In this document: piece by piece, positions 17,354 through 26,574 of the stretch
Numbering within the stretch: position 1 is the stretch's first letter
Layout of the letters: each line of letters starts with the position of its first letter
From: Sphingomonas sp. OK281
Lineage (GTDB): Bacteria; Pseudomonadota; Alphaproteobacteria; Sphingomonadales; Sphingomonadaceae
Reading direction: 5' to 3'
NCBI RefSeq assembly: GCF_900115295.1
Contig: NZ_FOVZ01000004.1
Location: 62,001-126,000, forward strand
DNA: 64,000 nt
Made by a program: the position numbers and the translations under genes
Notes under the pieces: generated by a model
Told to the model about the DNA's origin: nothing
The model's database searches: none
What the model saw: the letters and a program-made list of their open reading frames with translations, nothing else

Positions 17354-18786
17354 GCTCTTTCCCCCATCAACTCTCTGACGTCGCTCAGCTTACCGGTGAC
17401 CGCCGCTGCCGCCGCCATTGCGGGTGATACCAGATGCGTGCGCGCTCCGGGACCCTGTCTGCCGACGAAATTACGGTTCGACGTGGAAGCGCAACGCTCC
17501 CCCGCAGGGACTTTGTCCGGGTTCATCGCGAGGCACATCGAACAGCCCGGCTCGCGCCATTCGAAACCGGCGGCGATGAAGATCCGGTCGAGCCCCTCGG
17601 CTTCGGCTTGGCGCTTCACGAGGCCCGAGCCGGGGACGACGAGCGCGCGGACGCCGGTGGCGACATGGCGACCGTCGGCGATCGCCGCGGCGGCGCGCAG
17701 GTCCTCGATGCGGCTGTTGGTGCAGCTGCCGATGAAGACATGCTGGATCGGCACGTCGCGCATTGCCGTGCCGGCGGTAAGGCCCATGTAATCGAGCGAC
17801 TTCTGTGCGGCTGCCTGCTTGGCCGGGTCGGCGAAGCTCGACGGTTCGGGGACGAATCCGGTGATCGGGACGACGTCCTCGGGGCTGGTGCCCCAGGTGA
17901 GACCGGGGGCGATATCGGCGGCGTCGAGCGTGACGGACTTGTCGTAGCGCGCGCCGGGGTCGGTCGCGAGACTGCGCCACCACGTCACCGCACGGTCCCA
18001 GTTGTCGCCGGTCGGGGCCATCGGGCGGCCCTTGAGATAGGCGAAGGTCGTGTCGTCGGGCGCGATCAGTCCGGCGCGCGCGCCTGCCTCGATCGACATG
18101 TTGGCGATCGTCAGGCGGCCCTCGATCGACATCGCGCGGATCACGCTGCCGGTGAATTCGATGACGTGGCCGGTGCCGCCCGCCGCGCCGATCTTGCCGA
18201 TGATCGCGAGGATGACGTCCTTCGGGCTGACGCCGAAGCCGAGTTCGCCGTCGACGCGGACTTCCATCGTCTTGGCCTGCGACAACAGCAACGTCTGCGT
18301 GGCGAGGACGTGCTCGACCTCGCTGGTGCCGATCCCGAACGCGAGCGCGCCGAGTGCGCCGTGCGCGGAGGTGTGGCTGTCGCCGCAGACGAGCGTGGTG
18401 CCTGGGAGCGTGAAGCCCTGTTCGGGGCCGACGACGTGGACGATGCCCTGCTCGATCGCGGTCGCGTCGATATAGTCGATGCCGAACTCGCTGGTGTTGC
18501 GGCGGAGTGCGTCGAGCTGTTGCGCGCTTTCGGGATCGGCGATCGGCAGGACGCGACCGGCGGCATCTTTGCGCGCGGTGGTCGGGAGGTTGTGATCGGG
18601 GACGGCGAGCGTCAGATCGGGGCGGCGCACCTTGCGGCCTGCCACGCGGAGACCTTCGAAGGCTTGCGGGCTAGTGACTTCGTGGACGAGGTGGCGGTCG
18701 ATATAGATCAGGCAGGTGCCGTCGTCGCGGCGTTCGACGACGTGCGCCGCCCAGATCTTTTCGTACAGCGTTTGGGGAGTGGCCAT
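17350..18786 (-). CDS. leuC: 3-isopropylmalate dehydratase large subunit
   Basis: This 478-residue aconitase-family catalytic subunit isomerises 2- to 3-isopropylmalate in leucine synthesis. Cluster cysteines are seen in [14 protein letters not shown] and [10 protein letters not shown], and the substrate motif [20 protein letters not shown] is present. Length and order match bacterial LeuC. It leads a coupled run leuC-34-codon gene-leuD-quinone oxidoreductase. I saw no leucine-rich leader peptide in the roughly 95 bases upstream before the repeat. Confidence 0.96.
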   Translation of the reverse strand: MATPQTLYEKIWAAHVVERRDDGTCLIYIDRHLVHEVTSPQAFEGLRVAGRKVRRPDLTLAVPDHNLPTTARKDAAGRVLPIADPESAQQLDALRRNTSEFGIDYIDATAIEQGIVHVVGPEQGFTLPGTTLVCGDSHTSAHGALGALAFGIGTSEVEHVLATQTLLLSQAKTMEVRVDGELGFGVSPKDVILAIIGKIGAAGGTGHVIEFTGSVIRAMSIEGRLTIANMSIEAGARAGLIAPDDTTFAYLKGRPMAPTGDNWDRAVTWWRSLATDPGARYDKSVTLDAADIAPGLTWGTSPEDVVPITGFVPEPSSFADPAKQAAAQKSLDYMGLTAGTAMRDVPIQHVFIGSCTNSRIEDLRAAAAIADGRHVATGVRALVVPGSGLVKRQAEAEGLDRIFIAAGFEWREPGCSMCLAMNPDKVPAGERCASTSNRNFVGRQGPGARTHLVSPAMAAAAAVTGKLSDVRELMGERA

Positions 18787-18880
18787 GATGGGCGGGCGTT
18801 AACCGAAAAGGGGTGCTGCGCCAAGGTTGTATGTAATTTTCGGTCGTTGGGATGAGCCGAAGTCACGCTCGGAGGAAGTT

Positions 18881-18935
18881 TGTTCTCCCGCAAAGGCGGG
18901 AGCCCAGACTGGGTCCCCGCCTTCGCGGGGAAACA
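18881..18935. repeat. Palindromic repeat, family A
   Basis: TGTTCTCCCGCAAAGGCGGG and CCCCGCCTTCGCGGGGAAACA form an inverted pair around AGCCCAGACTGGGT. It lies between leuC and the converging side of the hydrolase gene. It is related to copies at 29344, 34115 and 35800 but in reversed orientation. Confidence 0.85.
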
Positions 18936-18942
18936 TGATGGA

Positions 18943-19824
18943 TTACCGCGCGGGCATCGCCTTGTTCAGGAACGCGACGCTGTCGGCCAGCACCGGCGCC
19001 TTGCCGCGGAACGGTTTCGACAATGCCATCGCGACGTTCTCGTGGCTCAAACCGGGGTAATCGATGTGCGTCACTGGCGCGCCGAGTGCCTTCAGCCGCG
19101 CGGTGAGGTTGATCGCGTTGTGCGGCTTGACCTGCGTGTCGTCGCCGGCGGTGATCACCAGCATCGGCGGGGCGTCCGCCCGCGCGAAGTGGATCGGCTG
19201 GGTCATCACCGGGTCGGCGGCGCCTTGCATTGCGTCGATCGCGCGCTTGGCGGTGAAGGGGTAGAAGTCGTACGGCCCGCACAGGCCGACCGCGGCCTTG
19301 ATGATGTGGGGGTCGACGCCCTCCGCCTTCAGCCAGCGCTGGTCGAGCGTCAGCATCGCCACGGTGTAGGCGCCGGCGGAATGGCCAGCGACGGCGATCC
19401 GGTTCGGGTCGCCGCCGGACTCTGCGATGTGGTCGCGCGTCCATTTCACCGCTTCTGCACCGTCCTGGAGGAAGGCGGGGAAGCGGACGTCGGGCACTTT
19501 GCGGTAGTCGGGCATGACGACGACGTAGCCCGCCTTCGCATAGGCGCGCGCGGCGAACGCGTAGGCGCCGCGTGAGCCGTGGACCCAGCCGCCGCCGTAC
19601 CAGAAGATCAGCACCGGCAGGCCGGTCTTGGCGCCACCGGACGGGCGCCAGACGTCGAGCTTCTGGCCGTGCGTGCCGAACGGGACGCCTTCGCGGATAC
19701 GGGCGGTGCCGCGTCCGCCGCCCATGATGCCGTCGAGGACGCTGAGGGTACCCGGCCCTGCGGTGAACGCCGTGCCTGCGATCAGGATCACGATCAGCGC
19801 TATGACGATGGCGGCGCGGCGCAT
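18943..19824 (-). CDS. Alpha/beta hydrolase (esterase/lipase type)
   Basis: This 293-residue alpha/beta hydrolase has an N-terminal membrane or signal segment (about residues 2-22). The oxyanion motif is FWYGGGWVHGS, the nucleophile elbow GHSAG, with later Asp (TAGDDTQV) and His (PGLSHENVA) completing a plausible triad. It resembles the carboxylesterase/BD-FAE-like group; the substrate is unknown. ATG 19824 shares one base with the GST stop (TGATG), so it is coupled to the upstream gene. It ends the scoA-HAD-DUF5076-scoB-GST-hydrolase run. Confidence 0.85.
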   Translation of the reverse strand: MRRAAIVIALIVILIAGTAFTAGPGTLSVLDGIMGGGRGTARIREGVPFGTHGQKLDVWRPSGGAKTGLPVLIFWYGGGWVHGSRGAYAFAARAYAKAGYVVVMPDYRKVPDVRFPAFLQDGAEAVKWTRDHIAESGGDPNRIAVAGHSAGAYTVAMLTLDQRWLKAEGVDPHIIKAAVGLCGPYDFYPFTAKRAIDAMQGAADPVMTQPIHFARADAPPMLVITAGDDTQVKPHNAINLTARLKALGAPVTHIDYPGLSHENVAMALSKPFRGKAPVLADSVAFLNKAMPAR

Positions 19825-20507
19825 CAGCGGCGGAAGTCCGCGGTGATCGTTCCGCATATCGCGAGGTCGGCCTCGTGGCTTTCCTCGCGCCATGTCTCGG
19901 CGAGCGCGGTCGCTTCCCATTCGCGCATCGCCGGGTGCGCGATGATCCGCTCGACCCAGGCGAGCCCAGCCGCACCGACGTCGATCCCGTAGGTCCGGAC
20001 GCGGAACGCGACCGGCGCGTAGAAAGCGTCAACGGCAGTGAGCTCTGCGCCTGCGAGCCAAGGTCCACCGAACCGGTCGAGCCCTTCGCTCCAGAGTTCG
20101 GCGATCCGCGCGACGTCGCGGTCGAGCGCGTCGCTGCCGGGGGCGGCATTCACGCGGACGCCGACGTTCATCGTCCGCTCGTTCCGCAGCGCGGAGAACC
20201 CGCCATGCATTTCGGCGGTTGCGCAGATCGCCCACGCGCGTGCCTCGGCATCGACCGGCCAGACGCCGTCGTGGCGCTCGGCGAGATAGAGGACGATGCC
20301 GAGCGAATCCCATATCGTCCGCGTACCGTCGATCAGCACCGGCACCTGCCCGGTCGGTGAGAAGGCGCGGAACGCCGCGTAATTGACAGGCGCCAAGAAC
20401 GGCTCGATCCGGTCCTCGAAGTCGATGCCGAGCGCCTTCATCAGGACCCAGGGGCGCAGCGACCAGCTCGAGTAATTGCGGTTCGCGGTGACGAGGGTGT
20501 AGCGCAT
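19824..20507 (-). CDS. Glutathione S-transferase family protein
   Basis: This 227-residue protein has the GST N-terminal thioredoxin fold with YSSWSLRPWVLMKALG, the cis-proline motif TGQVPVLIDGTRTIWDSLGI, and a helical C-terminal domain. YSSWSLR near residue 12 contains the likely Ser catalytic position. The substrate is unknown. Stop and start codons overlap neighbours by one base on both sides (TGATG), placing it firmly in the scoB-hydrolase operon. Confidence 0.88.
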   Translation of the reverse strand: MRYTLVTANRNYSSWSLRPWVLMKALGIDFEDRIEPFLAPVNYAAFRAFSPTGQVPVLIDGTRTIWDSLGIVLYLAERHDGVWPVDAEARAWAICATAEMHGGFSALRNERTMNVGVRVNAAPGSDALDRDVARIAELWSEGLDRFGGPWLAGAELTAVDAFYAPVAFRVRTYGIDVGAAGLAWVERIIAHPAMREWEATALAETWREESHEADLAICGTITADFRR

Positions 20508-21142
20508 CAGGCGGTGTAGCGCGCGGTGGTCTTCGCGGCGATCTCGTCCGCGGTGACGCCCGGCGCCATCTCGACCAGCTTGAACGGGCTGTCGTGATCG
20601 GGGCGCTGGAACACGGCGAGGTCGGTGACGATCATGTCGACGACGTTCTTGCCGGTCAGCGGCAGCGTGCAGGACGGGATGAACTTCGGGGTGCCGTCCT
20701 TGGCATTGTGGTCCATCACGACGATGATCTGCTTGACGCCCGCGACGAGATCCATCGCGCCGCCCATGCCCTTGATCATCTTGCCCGGGATCATCCAGTT
20801 GGCGATGTCGCCGCCTTCGCTGACCTCCATCGCGCCGAGCACCGTGAGATCGATATGGCCGCCGCGGATCATCGCGAAGCTGTCCGACGAGCTGAAATAG
20901 ACCGACGAGGGGAGTTCGCTGATCGTCTGCTTGCCGGCGTTGATCAGGTCGGCGTCTTCCTCGCCCGCATAGGGAAACGGGCCGATCCCGAGCATGCCGT
21001 TCTCGGACTGGAGCGTGACGGTCATCCCCTCGGGAATGTTGTTCGCGACCAGCGTCGGTATGCCGATGCCGAGATTGACGTAATAGCCGTCCTTCAGTTC
21101 CTGCGCCGCGCGCGCGGCCATCTGGTTACGGTCCCAGGGCAT
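20507..21142 (-). CDS. scoB: 3-oxoacid CoA-transferase subunit B
   Basis: This 211-residue beta subunit of succinyl-CoA:3-ketoacid CoA-transferase contains the catalytic glutamate in [14 protein letters not shown] and the family motif [17 protein letters not shown]. The late pattern [20 protein letters not shown] is typical. With ScoA it activates acetoacetate or other oxoacids. Unusually, its partner gene scoA is not adjacent: HAD-lipoprotein and DUF5076 genes lie between them on the same strand. Start and stop share single bases with neighbours. Confidence 0.95.
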   Translation of the reverse strand: MPWDRNQMAARAAQELKDGYYVNLGIGIPTLVANNIPEGMTVTLQSENGMLGIGPFPYAGEEDADLINAGKQTISELPSSVYFSSSDSFAMIRGGHIDLTVLGAMEVSEGGDIANWMIPGKMIKGMGGAMDLVAGVKQIIVVMDHNAKDGTPKFIPSCTLPLTGKNVVDMIVTDLAVFQRPDHDSPFKLVEMAPGVTADEIAAKTTARYTA

Positions 21143-21450
21143 CAGTGCATTCCTTCCTGGATGGTGGTGATGGTCGTGAATTGTTCGCGGAGCTCGGTGC
21201 CGACGCCGTCGACGATCGCCTGCAACGCGGCATCCTCGTCGAGGCCCCAGGTGCCCGCATAGGCGCGCGCGGCGTGGCGGATCGTGTCGGCGAGGAGGTA
21301 GCCGAACACGGTCGGATCCTCGAGGATGCCCGCGTCGATCAGCACGTTGCTGCCCGCGCCGTTGGTGATCCAGATGCGCGCGACCTCGACCGATTCGCTA
21401 GTGAGTTGCGCGCCCTTGTCGAGTGTGATCGCGTTGGGATGATCGGCCAT
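21142..21450 (-). CDS. DUF5076 domain-containing protein
   Basis: This 102-residue acidic protein resembles DUF5076. Features are [21 protein letters not shown] and [21 protein letters not shown]. It has no membrane segment, signal or cysteine. The function is unknown. ATG 21450 shares one base with the stop of the HAD gene, and its own stop shares one base with the scoB start. A long extension of this frame to 22335 is arginine-rich shadow sequence and was ignored. Confidence 0.8.
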   Translation of the reverse strand: MADHPNAITLDKGAQLTSESVEVARIWITNGAGSNVLIDAGILEDPTVFGYLLADTIRHAARAYAGTWGLDEDAALQAIVDGVGTELREQFTTITTIQEGMH

Positions 21451-22394
21451 CAGCGTACGCCTCCAGTTGGGGCCCAGCGGGCTGCTGGCGGGAATACCTC
21501 GTCGCGGTTGCCCTTCAGCGCGGTGCCGTAGACGGGGTTGGGGAGGACGAACCACCCTGCTCCCCATTTCGCGGCAATCGCGGGCGACTGGACTGTGGCG
21601 CGGCGCGCGGCGGGGGTTTGGCCGGCGTTGAAGAGGTCGCTGAAGTCGCCGAGCTGGTCGCCGCCCATCGCGACGACGCAGTATTTCGCGGCGATCGTCG
21701 CGCGGCGGCCGTCCTTCTTCGAGCCCATCGCGTCGTCGCCGGCGAGGAACAGCGTCTCGCCGTGGCGGGCTGGGCCGAGGCCGGCGGCTTCGATCGTGGC
21801 CTCGGTCTGTGCGGCGTTGGCGGCGGAGCGGTTGGTGTTGAAGATCACCGTGACGCCCATCGCGCGGAGTTGGGTGAGCGCGGCGAGCGCGCCGGGGACG
21901 GGGGCGACCTGCTTGACGCCGGTGCGCTCCCAGTCCTGCCAGCGTGGGTCGGACCATGCTTGGCCGGAGGACGCGTCGTATTCGAATCCGAGGTTGAGGA
22001 GGACGGTTTCGTCGACGTCGAACACCGCGGCTTTTGGCTTGGTGCCGCAGGTGGTCCAGTTGGGGGCGGCTAGCGATGCGCCTTGGGCGAGGACGACGGA
22101 TGTTGGCGTGCGTTGTGTGCGGACGTAGCCGACGAGCGCGTTCCAGGCCTGGATGCTGACCGCGGCGGCTTCGCCCGAGGCGTAGAGATATTGCATCCCG
22201 GCTGGGACGCCATCGACGGTGACGGGTGCGGCGATGGTCGGCGTGGCTGCGATCGAGGTCGGCGCGGACACGCTTACGCATCCCTGCAGCGCGAGTGCCC
22301 CTGCGAACGCAGGGGTCCAGGATACCAAGCGCCACGCCTGCGACCCTGGGCTCCTGCGTTCGCAGAAGAACGGGGAGCGTTTGCGATCAACCAT
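21450..22394 (-). CDS. HAD-superfamily acid phosphatase, probable lipoprotein
   Basis: This 314-residue protein resembles the class B/IIIB acid phosphatase group (like lipoprotein e(P4)). Nucleophile motif AAVFDVDETVLLN (about residues 122-134), second motif VIFNTNRS, and third motif GDQLGDFSDLF are all present. The N-terminus ends in a lipobox, SWTPAFAGALALQGC, with Cys39 as the lipidated residue. That signal region is encoded by a palindromic repeat (22297-22366). It starts 11 bases after scoA. It probably dephosphorylates nucleotides or other phosphomonoesters in the periplasm. Confidence 0.82.
   Translation of the reverse strand: MVDRKRSPFFCERRSPGSQAWRLVSWTPAFAGALALQGCVSVSAPTSIAATPTIAAPVTVDGVPAGMQYLYASGEAAAVSIQAWNALVGYVRTQRTPTSVVLAQGASLAAPNWTTCGTKPKAAVFDVDETVLLNLGFEYDASSGQAWSDPRWQDWERTGVKQVAPVPGALAALTQLRAMGVTVIFNTNRSAANAAQTEATIEAAGLGPARHGETLFLAGDDAMGSKKDGRRATIAAKYCVVAMGGDQLGDFSDLFNAGQTPAARRATVQSPAIAAKWGAGWFVLPNPVYGTALKGNRDEVFPPAARWAPTGGVR
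22297..22366. repeat. Palindromic repeat inside the HAD lipoprotein signal sequence
   Basis: GCCCCTGCGAACGCAGGGGTCC on the plus strand and GGGCTCCTGCGTTCGCAGA form two related hairpin arms about 45 bases apart, the same plan as family A. In the minus-strand gene frame it encodes CERRSPGSQ through SWTPAFAG, about residues 11-32. Confidence 0.8.
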
Positions 22395-22405
22395 CAGGCC
22401 TTGCT

Positions 22406-23116
22406 TCACGCGGAAACCCGCTCGCGGACGGTGCGGAATTCGATCTGCTTGTCGTACGGCGCACCGACGATCATCCGCTTCACGTAGATGCCGGGCAGGT
22501 GGATCATGTCGGGGTCGAGGCTGCCGACGGGGACGATCTCCTCGACCTCGGCGACGCAGATTTTCCCCGCAGTCGCCATCGGCTGGTTGAAGTTGCGTGC
22601 GGTCTTGCGGAAGATGAGGTTGCCGCTTTCGTCCGCCTTCCACCCCTTGATGATCGCGAGGTCGGCGCGGATGCCGCGTTCGAGGATGTATTCCTGGCCG
22701 TCGAAGACCTTCGTTTCCTTGCCCTCGGCGACCTGCGTGCCGACGCCGGTCTTGGTGTAGAAGCCGGGGATGCCAGCCCCCCCTGCCCGGCAGCGTTCGG
22801 CGAGCGTGCCCTGCGGGCAGAACTCGACCTCGAGCTCGCCGCTGAGATATTGCCGCTCGAATTCCTTGTTCTCGCCGACATAGGACGAGATCATCTTCTT
22901 CACCTGGCGCGAGCGGAGCAGTTTGCCGAGGCCCTGCCCGTCGATCCCGGCGTTGTTGCTGGCGATCGTCAGGTCCTTGACGCCGGACGCCTCGATCGCG
23001 TCGATCAGCCGCTCGGGGATGCCGCACAACCCGAACCCGCCCGCGCAGATCGTCATGCCGTCGAACAGCACGCCTTCGAGTGCGGTTGCCGCGTCGGTGT
23101 AGCGCTTGTTCGCCAT
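22406..23116 (-). CDS. scoA: 3-oxoacid CoA-transferase subunit A
   Basis: This 236-residue alpha subunit pairs with ScoB. Recognisable motifs are [16 protein letters not shown], the CoA-site region [33 protein letters not shown] and [14 protein letters not shown]. It starts at ATG 23116 behind GGAGG. It leads a six-gene minus-strand run scoA-HAD lipoprotein-DUF5076-scoB-GST-hydrolase, and a palindromic repeat fills the gap upstream. Confidence 0.95.
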   Translation of the reverse strand: MANKRYTDAATALEGVLFDGMTICAGGFGLCGIPERLIDAIEASGVKDLTIASNNAGIDGQGLGKLLRSRQVKKMISSYVGENKEFERQYLSGELEVEFCPQGTLAERCRAGGAGIPGFYTKTGVGTQVAEGKETKVFDGQEYILERGIRADLAIIKGWKADESGNLIFRKTARNFNQPMATAGKICVAEVEEIVPVGSLDPDMIHLPGIYVKRMIVGAPYDKQIEFRTVRERVSA

Positions 23117-23199
23117 GCATCCTCCTATGGTCTTTCGCCTCGCATAAGGCGCTGGCGGTCGGTCGGCAACGTACGTCGAGCGACACGCCGCATCTCTCC

Positions 23200-23294
23200 G
23201 TCATCCCCGCGAAGGCGGGGATTCATATCCTCGAGGGATCGCGGTCATGAGGCGAGGTCAGCCATTATGGGTTCCCGCCTCCGCGGGAATGACG
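23200..23294. repeat. Palindromic repeat, long family A variant
   Basis: GTCATCCCCGCGAAGGCGGGGATTC and GGGTTCCCGCCTCCGCGGGAATGAC are inverted arms around a roughly 45-base centre. Position is between scoA and the SMP-30 gene. It is partly followed by a short duplicated stretch, ATGACGGTTGGGG. Confidence 0.8.
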
Positions 23295-23349
23295 GTTGGG
23301 GTTGGAATGACGGTTGGGGAGGAAATGCCGAGCCCTCCTCCCGACGCCT

Positions 23350-24249
23350 TCAATACGCCAACTTCAGGCCCGGCCGCGTCCACCGGGTCTTCACCAGCCG
23401 GCCGCTGCCCGAGCAGGTGATGTAGGCGTCCATACCGTCCGCGCCGCCCCAGCAGATGTTGGTCGTGAACACGTCGTCGGTGGCGACGAACTCGACCAGT
23501 TCCCCGGAGGGCGAGATCACGCTGATCCCGCATTCGCCGATCGTTGCGACGCAGATGTTGCCGCATGCCTCGACACCGAGCGAGTCGAAGAACTTGTAGC
23601 CAGCGGGGCGATAGAGCGGCGTGCCCGAGGTGCTGGCGACCTTGCCGGGGGCGACGATGTCGAACGCCATCAGGCGGCAGGTGAACGTCTCCGCCGCGTA
23701 GAGCCGCGTGCCGTCGGGCGAGAGGCCGATGCCGTTGGGGTTTTCGCTCGGGAAGATCACTTCCTCGAGGTGGCTGCCGTCCGCCTTCGCGTAGAAGATG
23801 CCGGTGATGTCGCGGGCGCGGTCGCGCGATTTGCCGTGGTCGGTGAACCAGAAGCCGCCGTGCGAATCGAAGACGATGTCGTTGGGTCCTCGCAGCGAAC
23901 AGCCGAAATCGCCGTCCTTGTAGAGGATCTCGACCGCGCCGGTGGCGATGTCGATCCGCTCGATCCGGCCGCCGGAATAGTCGTCCGGCTGACCGTGCGG
24001 GGTGAGGAAGCCGTTCGTCTCGCGCCACGCGAACCCGCCATTGTTGCAGCAATAGAGCTTGCCGTCCGGGCCGATCGCGAGGCCGTTGGGACCGCCGCCG
24101 GGTTCGGCGATGGTCGTCTTCGTACCGTCCGGGGCGACGCGCGTAATCCGGCCGGCTTCGATCTCGACGAGGATTATGCTGCCGTCGGGTATCGCTACGG
24201 GACCTTCGGGGAAGCGCAAGCCACTGGCGACGGTGGTGAATTCGGTCAT
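23350..24249 (-). CDS. SMP-30/gluconolactonase/LRE family protein
   Basis: This 299-residue six-bladed propeller lactonase-like protein contains LRFPEGPVAIPDG (metal-ligand Glu in FPEGP), GGGPNGLAIGPDGKLY, RGPNDIVFDSHGGFWFTD and NPNGIGLSPDG. These Asn/Asp positions match calcium or zinc ligands in the family. The substrate is probably a sugar or organic acid lactone but cannot be specified. No signal peptide. GGAGAGGATC precedes ATG 24249. The gene is divergent from the ThDP enzyme. Confidence 0.9.
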   Translation of the reverse strand: MTEFTTVASGLRFPEGPVAIPDGSIILVEIEAGRITRVAPDGTKTTIAEPGGGPNGLAIGPDGKLYCCNNGGFAWRETNGFLTPHGQPDDYSGGRIERIDIATGAVEILYKDGDFGCSLRGPNDIVFDSHGGFWFTDHGKSRDRARDITGIFYAKADGSHLEEVIFPSENPNGIGLSPDGTRLYAAETFTCRLMAFDIVAPGKVASTSGTPLYRPAGYKFFDSLGVEACGNICVATIGECGISVISPSGELVEFVATDDVFTTNICWGGADGMDAYITCSGSGRLVKTRWTRPGLKLAY

Positions 24250-24362
24250 GATCCTCTCCGGGCGAGTCGGGTTGGTCCCGACTTCTCGGCGAAGGTAGCC
24301 GTGTTGCCGGCTGGCGCACGACGTTTCTCGACTTCGCGCGCTACCGGCGGCAGGATGCGCCG

Positions 24363-26003
24363 ATGATCACACCACGCACCGGCGGCCGTATCCTGGTCGA
24401 CCAACTCGTCGCACAGGGCTGCGACCGGATCTTCACCGTGCCGGGGGAGAGCTTCCTCGCCGTGCTCGACGCGCTGCACGATACGCCCGCGATCGACCTC
24501 GTGGTGTGTCGGCAGGAGGGCGGCGTCGGGTTCATGGCGTGCGCGGACGGGACGCTGACGCATCGGCCGGGGGTGGCGTTCGTGACCCGCGGGCCGGGCG
24601 CGACCAACGCGTCGATCGGCGTGCACGTCGCGATGCAGGATTCGCAGCCGATGATCCTGTTCGTGGGCGATATCGACCGCGGCACGCGCGACCGCGAGGC
24701 GTTCCAGGAGATCGATTTCCAGGCGATGTTCGCACCGATCGCCAAGTGGGCGGCGCGGATCGACGATGCTCGGCGGATCCCGGAATATGTCGCGCGGGCC
24801 TATGCGACGGCGATGTCGGGGCGGCCGGGGCCGGTGGTGCTCGCGCTGCCCGAGGACATGCTGCTGGACGTGGTCGACGCGGTCGATCGGCCGCGGGTCG
24901 AGCGGGTGGCGCAGGCTTGCGACGCGGATACGATGGATTTGCTGGCCGATCTACTGACCACCGCCGAGCGGCCGGTCGCGATCGTTGGCGGCGCGGGTTG
25001 GGATGTGGCGGCGTCGGGGGCGTTCTCGACCTGGGCGGATCGCAACGGGATTCCGGTGGCGGCGGCGTTTCGGCGGCAGGATGCTATTCCGAACGACTGC
25101 CCGGTCTGGGCGGGAAATTTGGGGTATGGGCCCAATCCGAAGCTGGTCGAGCGGGTGAAGGCGGCGGATCTGCTGCTCGTTGTCGGACCGCGGCTTGGGG
25201 AGGCTACGACCGATGGCTATGCGCTGATCACGCCGGATCATCCGGGGCAGCGGCTGATCCATGTGCATCCCGATCCGGATGAGCTGCACCGAGCGTACCG
25301 CGCGGATGTGGCGGTTTGCGCGGGGATGGCGGAGTTTGCGGAGGCGTTGCTGGCGGTCGACCTGCCGCCGCGCACTGCAGGGTCGGAGGCGCATGCGGAG
25401 TGGCTTGCGTGGTCAACGCCGGCGCCGCGGGATTTGGTGATGGATCTCGGGCCTTGCGTCGCAGCGATGCGCGAGCGGCTACCGGCGGATGCGATCATCT
25501 GCAACGGGGCGGGGAATTACTCGGGCTGGTGGCATCGGTACTGGGCGTATGCCGGGCCGGGGACGCAGCTTGCGCCGACTGCTGGGGCTATGGGGTACGG
25601 GGTACCGGCGGCGGTTGCGGCGTCTTTGCGGCATCCGGAGCGGACCGTCGTGGCGCTCGCGGGGGACGGGTGTTTCCTGATGAACGGTCAGGAACTGGCG
25701 ACTGCCGTCGCGCACGGGGCGGACATGCTGGTGATCGTCGTTGATAATGGCGGGTACGGGACGATCCGCATGCATCAGGAGCGCGAGTATCCGGGGCGGG
25801 TGTCGGGGACGACGCTACGCAATCCCGACTTCGCGGCGCTCGGGCGGGCTTATGGGTGTTGGGCGGAAACCGTCGAGCGAACCGAGGATTTCGCTAGGGC
25901 GCTGGACCGAGCGATGACCCGGTTGGGCGTGCGGTTGCTGCATGTGAGAACGGATATCGAAGCAATCACCGCCGGTACGACGCTGGCGAAGGTGCGGGGC
26001 TAA
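24363..26003 (+). CDS. Thiamine diphosphate-binding enzyme, acetolactate synthase-like
   Basis: This 546-residue protein has the three-domain ThDP fold. The activating glutamate lies in VVCRQEGGVGFMACADG near residue 51. The central domain is at about 190-320, and the cofactor motif starts with GDGCFLMNGQEL and ends VIVVDNGGYGT. It resembles acetolactate synthase-like or benzoylformate decarboxylase-like proteins of unassigned substrate. There is no adjacent ilvN small subunit, so an anabolic acetolactate synthase is unlikely. AGGA precedes ATG 24363. Confidence 0.85.
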   Translation: MITPRTGGRILVDQLVAQGCDRIFTVPGESFLAVLDALHDTPAIDLVVCRQEGGVGFMACADGTLTHRPGVAFVTRGPGATNASIGVHVAMQDSQPMILFVGDIDRGTRDREAFQEIDFQAMFAPIAKWAARIDDARRIPEYVARAYATAMSGRPGPVVLALPEDMLLDVVDAVDRPRVERVAQACDADTMDLLADLLTTAERPVAIVGGAGWDVAASGAFSTWADRNGIPVAAAFRRQDAIPNDCPVWAGNLGYGPNPKLVERVKAADLLLVVGPRLGEATTDGYALITPDHPGQRLIHVHPDPDELHRAYRADVAVCAGMAEFAEALLAVDLPPRTAGSEAHAEWLAWSTPAPRDLVMDLGPCVAAMRERLPADAIICNGAGNYSGWWHRYWAYAGPGTQLAPTAGAMGYGVPAAVAASLRHPERTVVALAGDGCFLMNGQELATAVAHGADMLVIVVDNGGYGTIRMHQEREYPGRVSGTTLRNPDFAALGRAYGCWAETVERTEDFARALDRAMTRLGVRLLHVRTDIEAITAGTTLAKVRG

Positions 26004-26012
26004 CCTTGGCCC

Positions 26013-26519
26013 TCAGGGTCGGCGGTGAAGTTTGACGACCAGCCCGCCGTCCCCCTTCATCGTCACCGTCTCACCAGCCTTCAATCTGACCGCGTCGTTC
26101 ATTTCAACCGTTCGTGTGCTGGCCTGGACCGGGCATTGCCCGGCTCCAGGGCGGGTCCAGCGCAACGTGACGGCGACGCCGCTATCGGCTTCGTCGAACC
26201 TGGTCGGTCGCAATTGCAGCGAGAAGCCCGTCTGTACGCCGCTGCGATATCCCGCCCGGAAGCCGCAATCACTCTCCTCTGCTTCGGTCTGATCGCGGCG
26301 GAAGCTTGCCGCCGCATTCGATGCCACCCGCAGTGATCCCGTCCAGACGACCGCACCGTCCGCTCTAACGTCGACATCGACGACGTAGCGTTCGGCGACC
26401 GCCGCGCCGCCGAAACCGCGCTGCACGATGTTCGACGTCATGATCGGCGGTGCGGGCGGTGCCGGAGGCGCCATGGGGAGCATGGCAGACGCCGTCTGGA
26501 TCAGGGTCGTGATGATCAT
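26013..26519 (-). CDS. Hypothetical exported protein with a proline-rich N-terminus
   Basis: This 168-residue protein starts with a short hydrophobic stretch, MIITTLIQTASAMLPMAP, followed by PAPPAPP. The rest is beta-rich, with two cysteines (SDCGFRAGY and GQCPVQA) that could form a disulfide in the periplasm. I do not recognise the family. It is convergent with the ThDP enzyme gene, nine bases apart. A signal-peptide reading is likely but the cleavage site is unclear. Confidence 0.65.
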   Translation of the reverse strand: MIITTLIQTASAMLPMAPPAPPAPPIMTSNIVQRGFGGAAVAERYVVDVDVRADGAVVWTGSLRVASNAAASFRRDQTEAEESDCGFRAGYRSGVQTGFSLQLRPTRFDEADSGVAVTLRWTRPGAGQCPVQASTRTVEMNDAVRLKAGETVTMKGDGGLVVKLHRRP

Positions 26520-26574
26520 GATACTCTCCTGGAAAGCACCACCCTACGCGTGGACCGTTAGCGCAACGACAGGA

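Noticed and set aside
21451..22335. Long N-terminal extension of the DUF5076 frame
   Set aside because: It lies in a different frame of the HAD gene and is arginine- and proline-rich shadow sequence.
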